Origin: Marasmius tenuissimus | Taxonomy: Eukaryota; Basidiomycota; Agaricomycetes; Agaricales; Marasmiaceae | NCBI GenBank assembly: GCA_029532415.1 | Contig: JAQOTA010000052.1 | Location: 1,240,001 to 1,304,000, forward strand | Length of the DNA: 64,000 nucleotides | Direction: 5' to 3' | Shown: positions 23,981 through 34,373 of the stretch, in pieces | Numbering within the stretch: the stretch's first letter is position 1 | How the letters are laid out: every line of letters starts with the position of its first letter | Program-made: the position numbers and the translations under genes | Notes under the pieces: model-generated | Told to the model about the DNA's origin: nothing | What the model saw: only the letters and a program-made list of their open reading frames with translations | The model's database searches: none

Positions 23981-25546
23981 TTACCGTCGCTTGCTATTGC
24001 TCTTCTGAAATTGTTGCCAGCCTGTTCGACTGGCTTGGTACCGGGTGTCTGTAGAGGGACCGGAACTGGTCGAAGTTGACGTAGCAATTAGTGGCTGCGG
24101 TGGCGGTGGCGACACAGAGGGCAAATTCTGTGTCGAGGCGAGTGACGAGGGCGCAAGTTGGGTGGTGCTGGATATCGATGACCATGCTCCAGCCCGGAAA
24201 CCACCATGGGAAGGTTCGACTGGCGGCGGGGGAGCATGAGAAGGCGGCGGCGGTGGAACGTCCGCAGGCATGTTCGTCGTCATAGTTGGCCCGACACCAG
24301 CCCAACCTGCCTTCTTGAAGCTGGTGGGCATGGAAGTCGACCCCCCTGTGTCACTGGTGTTTCGGTCTGCTGCTGTAGGAGGTGGTGGCGGAGGCGGTGC
24401 TGAACTGACGGTTGCCCATCCAGATTTCTTGGAACCGGAGGGACCAGCAGACACAGACGCCCAACCACCTGTACTACCGGGGGCAGCAGGTGCAAGGGCT
24501 AGTGTCGCTCCAGGGACGCTCGTGCTATTGAGTGAAGGCGTGAGGGCGGCGATATCAGGATTGGTCGATTGTTTAGCCATTTTGATGCCGCTGGCAGCTG
24601 CCATCTTCCTCAATTCTTTCTCCTCCCGCTTCCTCTCCTTTTCCTTCCTTTTATCAATTTCCTCCTGAGGCTTCATCCGCACATTGGCTTGCATATCTCT
24701 GAACCGTGCTTTGTGATGATGTGCATAGGAGTTGGTGTGTTCGTCGTATTGTGCCACGTTTTGAAATTGCTTGTCGCATAGTGAACAGTAGAAAGATTTC
24801 AGGGTGTCGGATATCTCGGATGCTAAGGCTGTGCGACGTGCGACGGCGTCCTGAAAGAGAATCCATCAGTCAAGGGCTCCAGCGATGAATTATAGACCGT
24901 TGAGGGGTGCAAAAGGATAACGTACCTCGCGCGCCTGGCGCTGTTCTTCGGATTCCTTTTGCTGGCGTTCGGAGTCCAATTCGCGCCTCTGAGAAACCGT
25001 GCTTTCAATCATGCGAACATCTTGGCTGGTCTTGCCAATTCCGGTAGCATCAGACTTCATTTGGAAAGGTATTGGATCAACACGACCTGGAAACAGCCCG
25101 TAGCATCACAACCTGCATTCATGAGCACCAGCAATGATCAGCTCACCATCCCCAGAGAGTCCCAAAGACTGTCCTTCCGCCCACCCCATCTTGGACAACA
25201 AGGCGAAGCCTTTGTTGGTCGGCTTGATTCTGGTTTCGACGGTAATAACCTCGCGCGCTGGCGCGCGGACGTATTCGTCGTACTTTGAGATATCTTCATC
25301 GACTTCCATACGCTCCGGAGGTGGAGAGGGTGTGCGGGATGCAATGGAGATATCGTCGTCGTCGTCGTCGTCATCTTCTTCCCTCGGGCGCTGTTGAGAG
25401 TGGAGGAAAGAGGGAGGGAAAAAATAGGGAAGATCTTAGCATTAGAGAGAACACCGAGAGAGTACCTTCACGTCGAGAGGTCCGGGAGAGGACCCTGATT
25501 GGTTAGCAGAAATAGCATTCCACCGAGCAATGGTGCTGGCCGACAT
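23981..25546 (-). CDS. G-patch and C2H2 zinc-finger protein (GPATCH8-like)
   Basis: The first exon encodes MSASTIARWNAISANQSGS and is followed by an acidic Asp run. A G-patch motif comes next: NKGFALLSKMGWAEGQSLGL with the final Gly in the next exon. A charged linker (SQRRELDSERQQKESEEQRQ) leads to a C2H2 finger, FYCSLCDKQFQNVAQYDEHT, with its last His in AHHHKAR. A Lys/Glu helix (DKRKEKERKREEKELRKMAA) and a Ser/Pro/Gly-rich tail end KSNSKRR. G-patch proteins usually activate DEAH RNA helicases, and GPATCH8 has both domains, so a pre-mRNA role is likely. The start lies 202 bases from the divergent proteasome gene. Confidence 0.85.
25350..25373 (-). repeat. CGT/GAC trinucleotide run
   Basis: About seven CGT units on the plus strand encode consecutive Asp residues in the G-patch protein. 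Such runs often differ in length between strains. Confidence 0.7.
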
Positions 25547-25748
25547 TTTAGACGATGTCGTGGTTCGAACTGCGATTCCGAGTGGAGTAAGTTCAGGTTG
25601 AAGTCCACCCAAAGGTCACAAGAGGTGTCACGGAACGTCACGGTAGTGTCACACACTATGGGGACGCGTCACTTGGTGTGAAGACGCGTACAGGGCTCTC
25701 GACCTAATCTCTCTATCGTATTCTTCTTCACCACCAGTTTCGCCCATC

Positions 25749-26597
25749 ATGGTACGTCTTATCAAAATCGCAGATTCAACTCCACTGAAACTTGGCTTAG
25801 TCGATAATGCAATATAACGGTGGCTCCGTGATAGCCATGGTTGGGAAGGACTGCGTCGCCATTGCATCTGACTTGCGATTGGGAAACCAGGCCCTTGGAA
25901 TCTCAGCGAACTTTCAGAAGGTAAGGCTCGCTCTCGATCTGAAAAATCAGCCCTCATACGTCCTCGATGTAGATATTCCCCGTCTCCGATCGAATCTATC
26001 TGGGATTGCCAGGGCTAGCGACAGACGTAACAACATTGTGAGCCCATGCTCTCTTTCCAACCAGCTAATTCTTTTCATCTCACTCCTTGATTGTCAGACG
26101 AGAACTATTCCGCTACAGGGTAAACATGTACACCATCAAAGAAGAACGCGAAATCGAACCGGAAACCTTTGCTCATCTCGTCTCCTCGACACTATATGAA
26201 CGCCGATTCGGGCCTTACTTCATCGAGCCGGTCATGGCAGGTCTTTCGAAGACGCCCTCTGGATCCTTCAAACCCTTCATCGCCGCAACAGATTTGATTG
26301 GGTGCTTAAACTTTGCGAAAGATTTCGTTGTAGCTGGTACAGCGAGTGAGAAGCTGTTCGGTGTTGCTGAGGGGTTGTGGGAACCAGATATGGAGCCAGA
26401 GGACCTCTTTGAGACGATCTCGCAGACCATGTTGAATGCAGTCGATCGGGATGCATACTCCGGTTGGGGTGTTGTTGTTCATGTGATGTGAGTGCCCAGT
26501 CTATCTGACTTGTGAGTTCGTCCTAATCGTTCGTCTATAAACCTGCAGCACGAAGGACCAGGTTGTTACTCGCACACTAAAAGGCAGAATGGATTAG
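25749..26597 (+). CDS. PUP3: 20S proteasome subunit beta type-3
   Basis: Beta-3 is a non-catalytic subunit of the 20S proteasome ring. The first coding exon is just the ATG; a GTACGT...TTAG intron follows and the protein continues [60 protein letters not shown], then [52 protein letters not shown] and [20 protein letters not shown]. The last intron splits an ATC codon; the protein ends LKGRMD. About 210 residues, as in yeast Pup3. An in-frame Met lies three codons after the intron, so a spliced start is not the only option. Confidence 0.93.
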
Positions 26598-26757
26598 ATC
26601 GTTTTTTTACACTTGTACTACTCTATCATATCATTTCCCACTTTCTTCAAAGTGCAAACGCCGTGCCGATCCTCCATGTGACGCAATCCTTGAGATACAT
26701 ACCTCTTGTTCTCATACCACCACTGTCCGATGCTTCAACGATCTCCTCGTGGACATC

Positions 26758-27926
26758 ATGTTGAGAGCAACATTCAGGACTTCAATCTTTGCAGCCAAAC
26801 GACCATATGCTACCGTCTCATCTTCATTTGTAAATAAGATTGGGACTCCACCACCACCACCACCCACGCGAGATCTTAAGCTTCCTTCGCGCCCACTATC
26901 ACATTTAGACAAGCTCATTCTCAACTCCTTGCCACAAACAACGACTCAAACTCAACGTACGCTCTTCGATCTACTTGGACAATATATCACAAACGCGGGG
27001 CGGGTCCTCAACACCACGCTTTCATACGAGTCGCGTCCAGGTGCAGAACGGAGAGTTCCTATCGACGACGAAGAGGGAGTTATTCTCGTTGCAAACTGTA
27101 TCAAGGACATGCGGACAGGGGAACATGAAGTAATGGTATCTTCAGGCTTTGCCTTGGAGGTTCCAACGCATACGGAAGGGGAATCGGTTGTCGTAACCTG
27201 CGCTCATACACTCGAGGAGGTGAGTACTCTGTCCAGTTTATTCTACCCTCTGTAAATGGTCTCATCATCAATACACAGATTCGTAGAACCCCACTTCTAC
27301 TGAAACACCAACAAACTTCTCCTAAAGAGCTTTTAGCAGATGTTCTCTCGGGAATGTTCGTTATTACAGGGAAATCGAATCCGGTTTTCCATCCCGTTCG
27401 CTCAATCTCGTCTGCTCTTCCGAGGTCGGATATTCTGCTTTTGACTTGCAAACAGTTACCAGTGAGGACATTTCCCATATCACCTTACCCGGTACATCCC
27501 TATACCCCAATTCGCGTACATTTGCTTTCGCATGAGCAGCCTCCAGGAGAATCGCCCAATGATGCATGGAGAGATGGGATTGGCGGAACGTGGCGTCGCT
27601 GGGGACGAGGAGAAGTGAAAGGATACCGGGACTTTGCTGGAAGGGAGAGTCAACCTGGGACGTATGACGCGCTTTCTCACATGCTTTTCGCTCCGCTACC
27701 TACCGCTGGATCCAGCGGAGGCCCTATTGTCGATGAAGAATCTGGCGCGGTGGTTGGAGTGGCTCTTGGAACAAGGATGGATAATAGGATTGAAGGAACT
27801 CGAGGTTGGGGAGTCCCTTCGGAATGTATCTTTGAGGTCAGTTCTTCACGTTCACTTTTGATAATCAGACATAACAACTTCGGGCTCTAGATGTTCAGTC
27901 TTCCCGGACTAGAAGGGAAAATGTAA
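26758..27926 (+). CDS. Trypsin-like serine protease, probably mitochondrial
   Basis: The N-terminus [20 protein letters not shown] is a good mitochondrial presequence. A serine-protease fold is shown by a His motif in VVVTCAHTLEE, a plausible Asp in SDILLLTC, and a Ser motif in TAGSSGGPIVDEESGAVVGV. The His region is CAHT, not the TAAHC of classical trypsins. The last exon (after FE, acceptor CTCTAG) adds MFSLPGLEGKM. There is no PDZ domain, so it is not a full HtrA. Similar stand-alone proteases are common but little studied in fungi. Substrate unknown. Confidence 0.8.
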
Positions 27927-28009
27927 AAGTAGCTCAAAATGATTACTATAAAGTGGCGAAATATCGTCGACCAATCGCGTAATTGCGGCACGCCAAAACA
28001 GCTCACAAG

Positions 28010-28042
28010 TCTGGACATGTCCAGATTTGGACACCTATAAAT
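28010..28042 (+). promoter_or_regulatory. Palindrome plus TATA box upstream of no recognised gene
   Basis: TCTGGACATGTCCAGA (28010-28025) is a perfect 16-bp palindrome. A further TGGACA half-site follows at about 28028, then TATAAAT at 28036-28042, and a pyrimidine-rich stretch starting near 28068. This is the shape of a strong inducible core promoter. The bound factor is unknown. Confidence 0.55.
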
Positions 28043-28979
28043 CATCGCTCGACACATCACTCCCTTTTTGCTTCCTTTCCCCCAAGTCCCCATCGCTTCG
28101 CTGTGCCATCTTCCTGACTTTTGCCCAACCTCCTTTAGCAGTTCCTCGCACATTCTTGGTTTCAACGCGGATTTCTGATAGACGACATGAACCTATCTTA
28201 GTACACGGTTTGTGAAGGTGCCTTGAGAAGCCAGTACGTCGTAATCCCTTGCTCACTGCGACCGCTCTCCACTGACAACTGTCGCAGCTGACCTCGAACG
28301 GGCTCGCTGAGCTCACCAACGGACATCTATGTCTTTGTAGACCGTCCTCACTCCCGAGTCTCAAGATTCGGTCTACACCTTGGTTGGTCTCAACTTGGCT
28401 GGTCTCGCTGACCGCCTGTGGGTCATTCATGGGACCATTCCCTTTCCATCGCCCCCTAGTTGGCCACCATCAGTCACGTTCATGCTCATGCGAAACCGAA
28501 CCCTTTTATCATTGCTGGCATTGGCTGGTTACTTAGCAGGACCCTCCCACCTTTCTCATCGCTTCGCACGTCCACACCTCTTATGGTTCAAGTTCCCGAG
28601 TCAATCTCTAGTCAGGGGATCTGACTCGGGGAATGTCAAATGTATCAAGGGTTATTTTTAATCCGAATGCGTTGCGACGCCTCGGAGAGCCAGGAAGGTC
28701 GCCGCGAAACCGTATTTTGACAGTGGTCTCAGGAAATTGGTCTTCGTGGATCATTGGAATGCGTGGACCTGCTCACGGACTGGCCCCTGGTCCACTACAC
28801 CTCATGATCCTCGTCACAAGCTCCTGCCGTCCATTCTATACCGCATCTGTAATAGTTGACTTATTGTGTAAGGCTTTCTTAACCATTAACATCATTCTCT
28901 GCCATTCTGCGGGGCCAGACCCCATGTCTCGGGAGCTCGTAACAAGGTATCTGCGTCATGCGGTGTCCCAATGTCCCCG

Positions 28980-28987
28980 TATAAAAA
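28980..28987 (+). promoter_or_regulatory. TATA box of the metallothionein gene
   Basis: TATAAAAA lies 130 bases before the metallothionein ATG and about 30 bases before a pyrimidine-rich probable start site (CACACCCTCTCTCAG). Confidence 0.65.
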
Positions 28988-29047
28988 CCCCCTTGTCTCG
29001 TCACACCCTCTCTCAGACTAACCACCATCACTGAACAACCCATCGAT

Positions 29048-29103
29048 GTAAGTGCCTCCAATCTGCGCTTGGTCTATGCCAGGCCTTACGTTTTCTACTT
29101 CAG
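29048..29103 (+). other. Intron in the 5' leader of the metallothionein gene
   Basis: A GTAAGT donor and CTTCAG acceptor define a 56-base intron ending six bases before the ATG. Confidence 0.6.
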
Positions 29104-29109
29104 AACGAA

Positions 29110-29258
29110 ATGACTTTCATCGACGAACACTGCGGCAACCAGTCTTGCGGTTGTGGAGACAAGTACATTGTTATAGCTTTCATTGCGACGCCTACTGACT
29201 CGAAGGTCTCTTTAGCTGCGGCTGCCCTGCAGGAGAGTGCAAGTGTACCAAGTCCTAA
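29110..29258 (+). CDS. Metallothionein, 31 residues, spliced
   Basis: Two exons (29110-29162 and 29216-29258), joined over a 53-base GTACAT...TTTAG intron, encode a 31-residue protein starting MTFIDEHCGNQ. It has seven cysteines at positions 8, 13, 15, 19, 21, 26 and 28, mostly as C-x-C (CGC, CGC, CKC), no aromatic residue apart from Phe3, and a final KS. This matches small basidiomycete and ascomycete copper metallothioneins, which bind Cu(I) in the cytosol and protect from copper or cadmium. It has a clear TATA box and a leader intron, as expected of a strongly induced gene. Unspliced reading gives no Cys pattern, so the intron is well supported. Confidence 0.85.
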
Positions 29259-29425
29259 ATCAATAGGATTCGCTGAATTCGAAATATGTACTATATGCCG
29301 CCCTTTATGCCTGCAATGCACAAATGAACACCTTCACTGCTGAATCGCTACTATATCGTTAAGAGCCTCCTTAGTTTCGCTAGCCATGTTACCATTACAT
29401 ACACAGTGAACGTCCGTAATTATCG

Positions 29426-32400
29426 TCAAGTCTCATAAGAAATCTCTGCGTCGTCATCGACTATAAAACTATCGAATTCATACTCGTCGGGAGACTCGTC
29501 ACCTTCAGGCGGCGGTGAACTGGAGACCCCTGGCCGTCTCTTATTACTCATGTTCGTACTGGGCCTCCCAAACCGTCCGCGCCTTACAGGCTTATTGGCA
29601 AACGCAGGGGCTCTGGTGGGGGCCTGCGTCATCAAAGATTCTCGGTAGATCTGAGTCTGATCGTAGGAGGGGGATGCTTGTGTAGCGGGTAATTCCTCTA
29701 AAAACCGCCTATCGTCCTCGTTCTCTTCATCTTCCTCCGGACCGGAGGACCCTGCGCTGATTTCATCGCCGGAATGTTCAGCTTCGACGTCGTAAAAACG
29801 GGGATCTCTTGATAGCATGCGCCGTCTGCGTTCCTGCGATTCAGAGCGTTTCTGCTTCTTCGTGTAGGAACGCTGTACAACTGGGGAATCATCGTCGACC
29901 GACACCCGTTTTAGAAGCCGTTGTCGATAGCCAGCAGGTTGAGGACTGTCACTTGGATTCATTGACGATGAATCCACAATGATCGCACGTCTTTTCCCGG
30001 CAGGACGTACTGCAAACGACATTTCGGGAAGGTAAGGCGATGAAGGGGGGCTCGTGGTCTTCGCCAATGCTTTCGCCGGGACCGGGGGTGGAAGCATGTC
30101 TCCATAGACGGGCGATTCGTTCTCAATTTCCGAACGCGATCTCTCCGTGGACCTGAATATGGACTTGCCTTTCGCCGGAGACGGAAATGGAAAGTCATTG
30201 ACGCAGTCCACGAGAAAGGCACGGTCGTTGGCAAAGTCGTCCCTTGAGCTGCCTTCCACAAATTCTATGGAATCGTCCTCGCTTGCGTAAAACGCCTGTT
30301 TCGCAATGGGCTTCGGCCGCGAAGCCACTGGGGAAGAATCGATGATCTGGAAAGAGACGTCTTCGTCTTCATCATCTACGAGCCATGCGATACTCTTGTC
30401 TCCTTCCACGGGCAGATCTGGGGATGGTGATTGGGATTTTGTAGATATGGGCTGTTCAATGGCTGTCACGGAGTACTGTCAGTAATCGCTTCACTCATCT
30501 TGCGATGGAAGACCAGATGTATTCGCAACCCAAGTCAAAAGGCCAACGTGCACACTCGGAAACATTTGCTTCAATGGGGACAAGCACAGGCAGGGCAATC
30601 AAGCACACCAGATACTGTCGAATGTATCACGTTGACCTCGCGGCGTGGGGTCCGAATACACCCCATCCTCAAGTGAACACTGACCTGATCCAGTCTCGTC
30701 GTCCGAGCCGGTTTCCACGACTTCAATAATATCGCCGACAACAGCCTGTTCTGAATCTCCATGCTCAACGTCCATTCGTAAGGGAGAGCTAGGAGGTGAA
30801 GAGGCTGGAAGGTCGACATCCATTCCCCTCTCGATATTCATGTCATCGGAGTCATCCTCCCCTTTCGCCTTGAGTTGGCTGGCGGTGAGCTCTGGTGTCG
30901 TCTGCTTCGTCGCCTTCTTGCGTTTGGATTTGGTGGCCTTATCCCCCGCAGGCATAGTCTTCGACTTGCGTAGCTTAGACTTCGTATCCTTCTTCCCTTT
31001 GGACGAGGGAGCAGTTGTCGTAGTCGATTTGCGAAGGAAAGCAGCACTGAGAACCCCCGCCTCTATTTCTCTATCTGTGTCGTCATCCTCCCCAGCTTCT
31101 TCAAAATCTTTTGGTGCAGCATCCGAGTCCGTTTTCCGTTTCTTCGGCTTCTGCTTGGTTACAAGGTCGCGAACGCTGACGAAACCTTTGCTGGCACCCT
31201 CGGGAATATTCCTTCCTATATCATCATTCCTTTTCCTCTTCGCGCCTTTCTTCTCTTTCGGCTCGCTGCCAGTGCTCTTGCTCCTCCCAGTATCTCTGAC
31301 GTATTCTTGGATCTCCATCTGTTTTTCCACACACTGAGGTTGGATGTGATCGGGAAGCATGCGTTCAACGTCTTCAAACAACTCAAGTTGGTGACCCTGG
31401 ACAATAGACTTTTGAACCTCCTTGTACGTCGACTTCGCCTTTTCCAGATTCTGTTCCTCACGACCCTCGGACAGTAATACGTGCACAACACCAGCGCGTT
31501 TACGCCCCGTTCGACCGAGACGTTGAAGCTGAACAAAGAGGGTTGTTCAGACATTCTGCGGCAAGTAATGTTAGAGGTTAACCCACCATTCGGATCGGAG
31601 TCTTCTGAGCATCATAACAGATGATTAGGTCCACCTCTCCGATATCCAAACCCTCTTCACCGATAGAGGTTGCGACGAGGACGTTAAACTCGTTAGCTTT
31701 GAACCGCCTGATGACCTATCCGAATACGTGAGCAACTTTCAAAGACGGCGAAACAAGGCTCACATCCAGCTGCTCCTTTTGGGCCTGTCCTTTCTGTCCT
31801 CTCACGTCGGTGCCTTGCCCGATGAAGCGACTGGCTCTCAGAAGAGGCTTGTGAGACTCCAAGACTTCCACAATCTCATCCACCGCTTGACGATGTGTCA
31901 CGAAGACCATAGCCTTTGTTTCCTCGACTTCCTCGCCGGGCTCCCCCATCTTTTTCCCAAAGTGTTGAATGATCAACTCGAGCATCTTCTCCATTTTAGG
32001 ATGCGGAGAGTAGCCTCGTCTCTCCTGGTGATCTAATTCCTCCAGCGTCCGCTTGAAGAGAGGGTTTTGGGTAAGCTTTTGATTGGTCTTTCCTTTCTTC
32101 CCGTCCCCATTCGCCGTCGAGGATTCTTCAACGAGCCCCCGCATCGTGTGGTGACACATTCCCATGGTTCCCTCAACCTGCAAATGTCCGTTCAGTTTGA
32201 CTACAACCTTTCGAAGGCCGTCTACGTACCAGGTAGCCCATGCACCGCGCAAGTGTACCCAACTTTGAAAGAGATGTGTAAGCCCACTTCTGGTTCGGAT
32301 GCCTGTGTAGGTCCTGCATTTTCGCTTGGAAAAAGTACGGATGGACGCGAGTTGGGTGAACGTTGTAAATTACTCCAGTGCCGGCCAGGGGCTTAATGAA

Positions 32401-34117
32401 TTCCTGAGTGTACGTTTGAGACCAAGAGGGAAATCGTCAAATGGTTGATCTTCTTGCCTCCATAAGTTTAGCGAGAAGGTCTCGGACTAACACAACGTCG
32501 CCAGACATCGGAATGATATGTTGCCTTACTTCCTGTGTTCGAGCATAAGACATGTGTAGAAGAAGAGGATGAAGGAAAGTCCCAACTTTTTCGTGGATGT
32601 ATTGCCGCAGATCGAGACTGCTCTCATCACGAATCTCGATGCGACTGATATGAAGCCCGTCTACGATACACTGAACTGCGTCGGGTGTACTCCCCGGCGT
32701 TGCGGTCAGAGCCAATACACGAAAGTATGGGTTCTTAGCCATCATATACCGTATGACTTGGTTGTACGCATAGTCGCCTCCAGATGCTCGGTGCGCTTCA
32801 TCTGACCAACAAGTCAGCGGACAAGCAAGGCTAGGAAAGGTGAGAAACCTCCTCACCGACCACAATGAGGACAATATCTTGAGCGTCACAGTTCTCGGTG
32901 CTCAAATCGTTGATCAGAGTTTGAGGGGTCATGTAAAACACTCGCTTCGACTTCCACTGAGGGAATATGAGAGCTGGCTGCCTGGAAGATGGTGAATCAC
33001 TCACCGCTCGATTTCGCATTGCCCGAGGGTTTTCACCCGTCAGCTCTACGGCATCGCTCCCAGGGATGCCACACGTGCGGTGGCATGCTTCGATTTGTTG
33101 GGCCACGAGGGGTTTGGTAGGGGCCACGAACACGACCTTTCCTTCCGGGAACCATCGATAAACTGAGGATATAGATCAGCAGCTGGATGTACAAGAAGTT
33201 CTTGTGATCCGTACAGTTGAGCATGACTACGCCAGCAACAAAGGTTTTACCCAGTCCTGTGGGTAAGGCCACTATGGTATTGTCGAACAGAGCGCGCCTG
33301 ACGATGTTGAATTGGTAGTCACGCTTGGGTTGGTTGAGGGGATAGACCCAGTGCTTGGCTTCTAGCAAATCCGGCTTGAGCTTCATTGGTGGAGGCTGTC
33401 GGAGGAATGAGAAAGGAATGTCATCCATTCAACCTGAACACTACACACCGGGCTATGCATGGCGATCGCCGGGGAAATGTGAGTTCTGTGAGCCGCAGGA
33501 ACTGTTTCCTGACCAGACTTACCCTACTGTTGAATTGTTAGAACTTTACAGGGACAACAGAACATTTCACACTTACCTGAGATGAACGGTGCAGGGAACT
33601 GTTCGAATTCGACCTCTTCCTCGACGTCGACCTCATCATCATCATCCCGTGCCTTGCCCTTCCCTTTCCCTTTGTTTTTACTGCTCTTCCACCCTGATTT
33701 TGCGAATTCGGTGTGGTCCCACTTCTTCCTCTTTGCTGCGTTCTGCTGACCTTTGGTGGAGACAGAGCGAGTGAATTGTCTCTTGGAGGTGTTCGATTGA
33801 TCTGGTGGAACAATCCCCCCGAAAAGGGTGGTCTGAACGGTGTTCTTCGATGTCGTTCTTGAGAGTCGTGCAACAGACGATGGACCAGCAGACTGAGACT
33901 GATATGCTTCCTCTATTGCCTTGTCAAGGGTTGCGAGTTCAGTAGGGTCGAAGTCGAAGGAGTCGTCGAATAACGAATCTTCGTTTGTGTTTATGGGTGT
34001 GGGGTTGGATTTGGACTGAACGGAAGAAGCTTGGGTCTGAGCCGTCTCAATAGCCTCGAGTTCTTCTAGAACTGCTTGATCTGGATCTGTGTCGTAGAAA
34101 TAATCGTCTGAATCCAT
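29426..34117 (-). CDS. MPH1: DEAH-box DNA helicase of the FANCM/MPH1 family
   Basis: Mph1/FANCM remodels stalled replication forks and dissociates recombination D-loops. The N-terminus [20 protein letters not shown] is acidic. The helicase begins with [20 protein letters not shown], then [20 protein letters not shown] (Walker A), [34 protein letters not shown], a DEAH motif whose Asp codon is split by an intron ([17 protein letters not shown]) and [20 protein letters not shown]. The second domain has [27 protein letters not shown], and the region around 31500-31700 with the T-x-x-G-x-E-G-L-D-I and Q-R-x-G-R-x-G motifs. The long C-terminus is disordered and rich in Ser, Lys and Asp. Its start is 256 bases from the divergent RBM26-like gene. 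Confidence 0.93.
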
Positions 34118-34373
34118 GAGCAAGGGTGCTTAGTGGGGATGGGCGTGACGGTTCAGAGTCAGACGCGTCCAAACAACTTTGACGTCGCGTTGACCTGCTG
34201 AGTCACGTTGTCCAGTCTACTTTTCCCACGCATCTGCTGACATTTTCTCTGAGTCTCCACCATCATCCGAACAGAGTTTGTACAGGACCGGCCATCCAAA
34301 CTCCAGATCTTCCGACAGAAGATTCATCACTCGTTCCTTTCTTCGCCCACATACGCTCCATTTCAACCCTTCG

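Larger units (their letters stand above)
27927..29046. other. 1.1-kb region without a confirmed gene
   Basis: It begins with the 3' flank of the protease gene and ends with the metallothionein promoter. Between them are a 16-bp palindrome, a TATA box (see next entry) and an intron-like element at 28234-28287 (GTACGT, CTGAC branch, CGCAG). No long reading frame with credible start and codon use follows. A short non-coding or decayed transcript is possible. Confidence 0.5.

Noticed and set aside
28035..28430. 131-codon open frame on the minus strand in the region before the metallothionein
   Set aside because: No recognisable domain; it starts with no promoter signal and runs against the TATA box and intron-like element on the plus strand.
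28380..28661. Open frame VGLNLAGLADRLWVIHG... on the plus strand
   Set aside because: No ATG start joined to it by a good splice; composition not protein-like after the first 20 residues. Kept only as part of the unexplained region.
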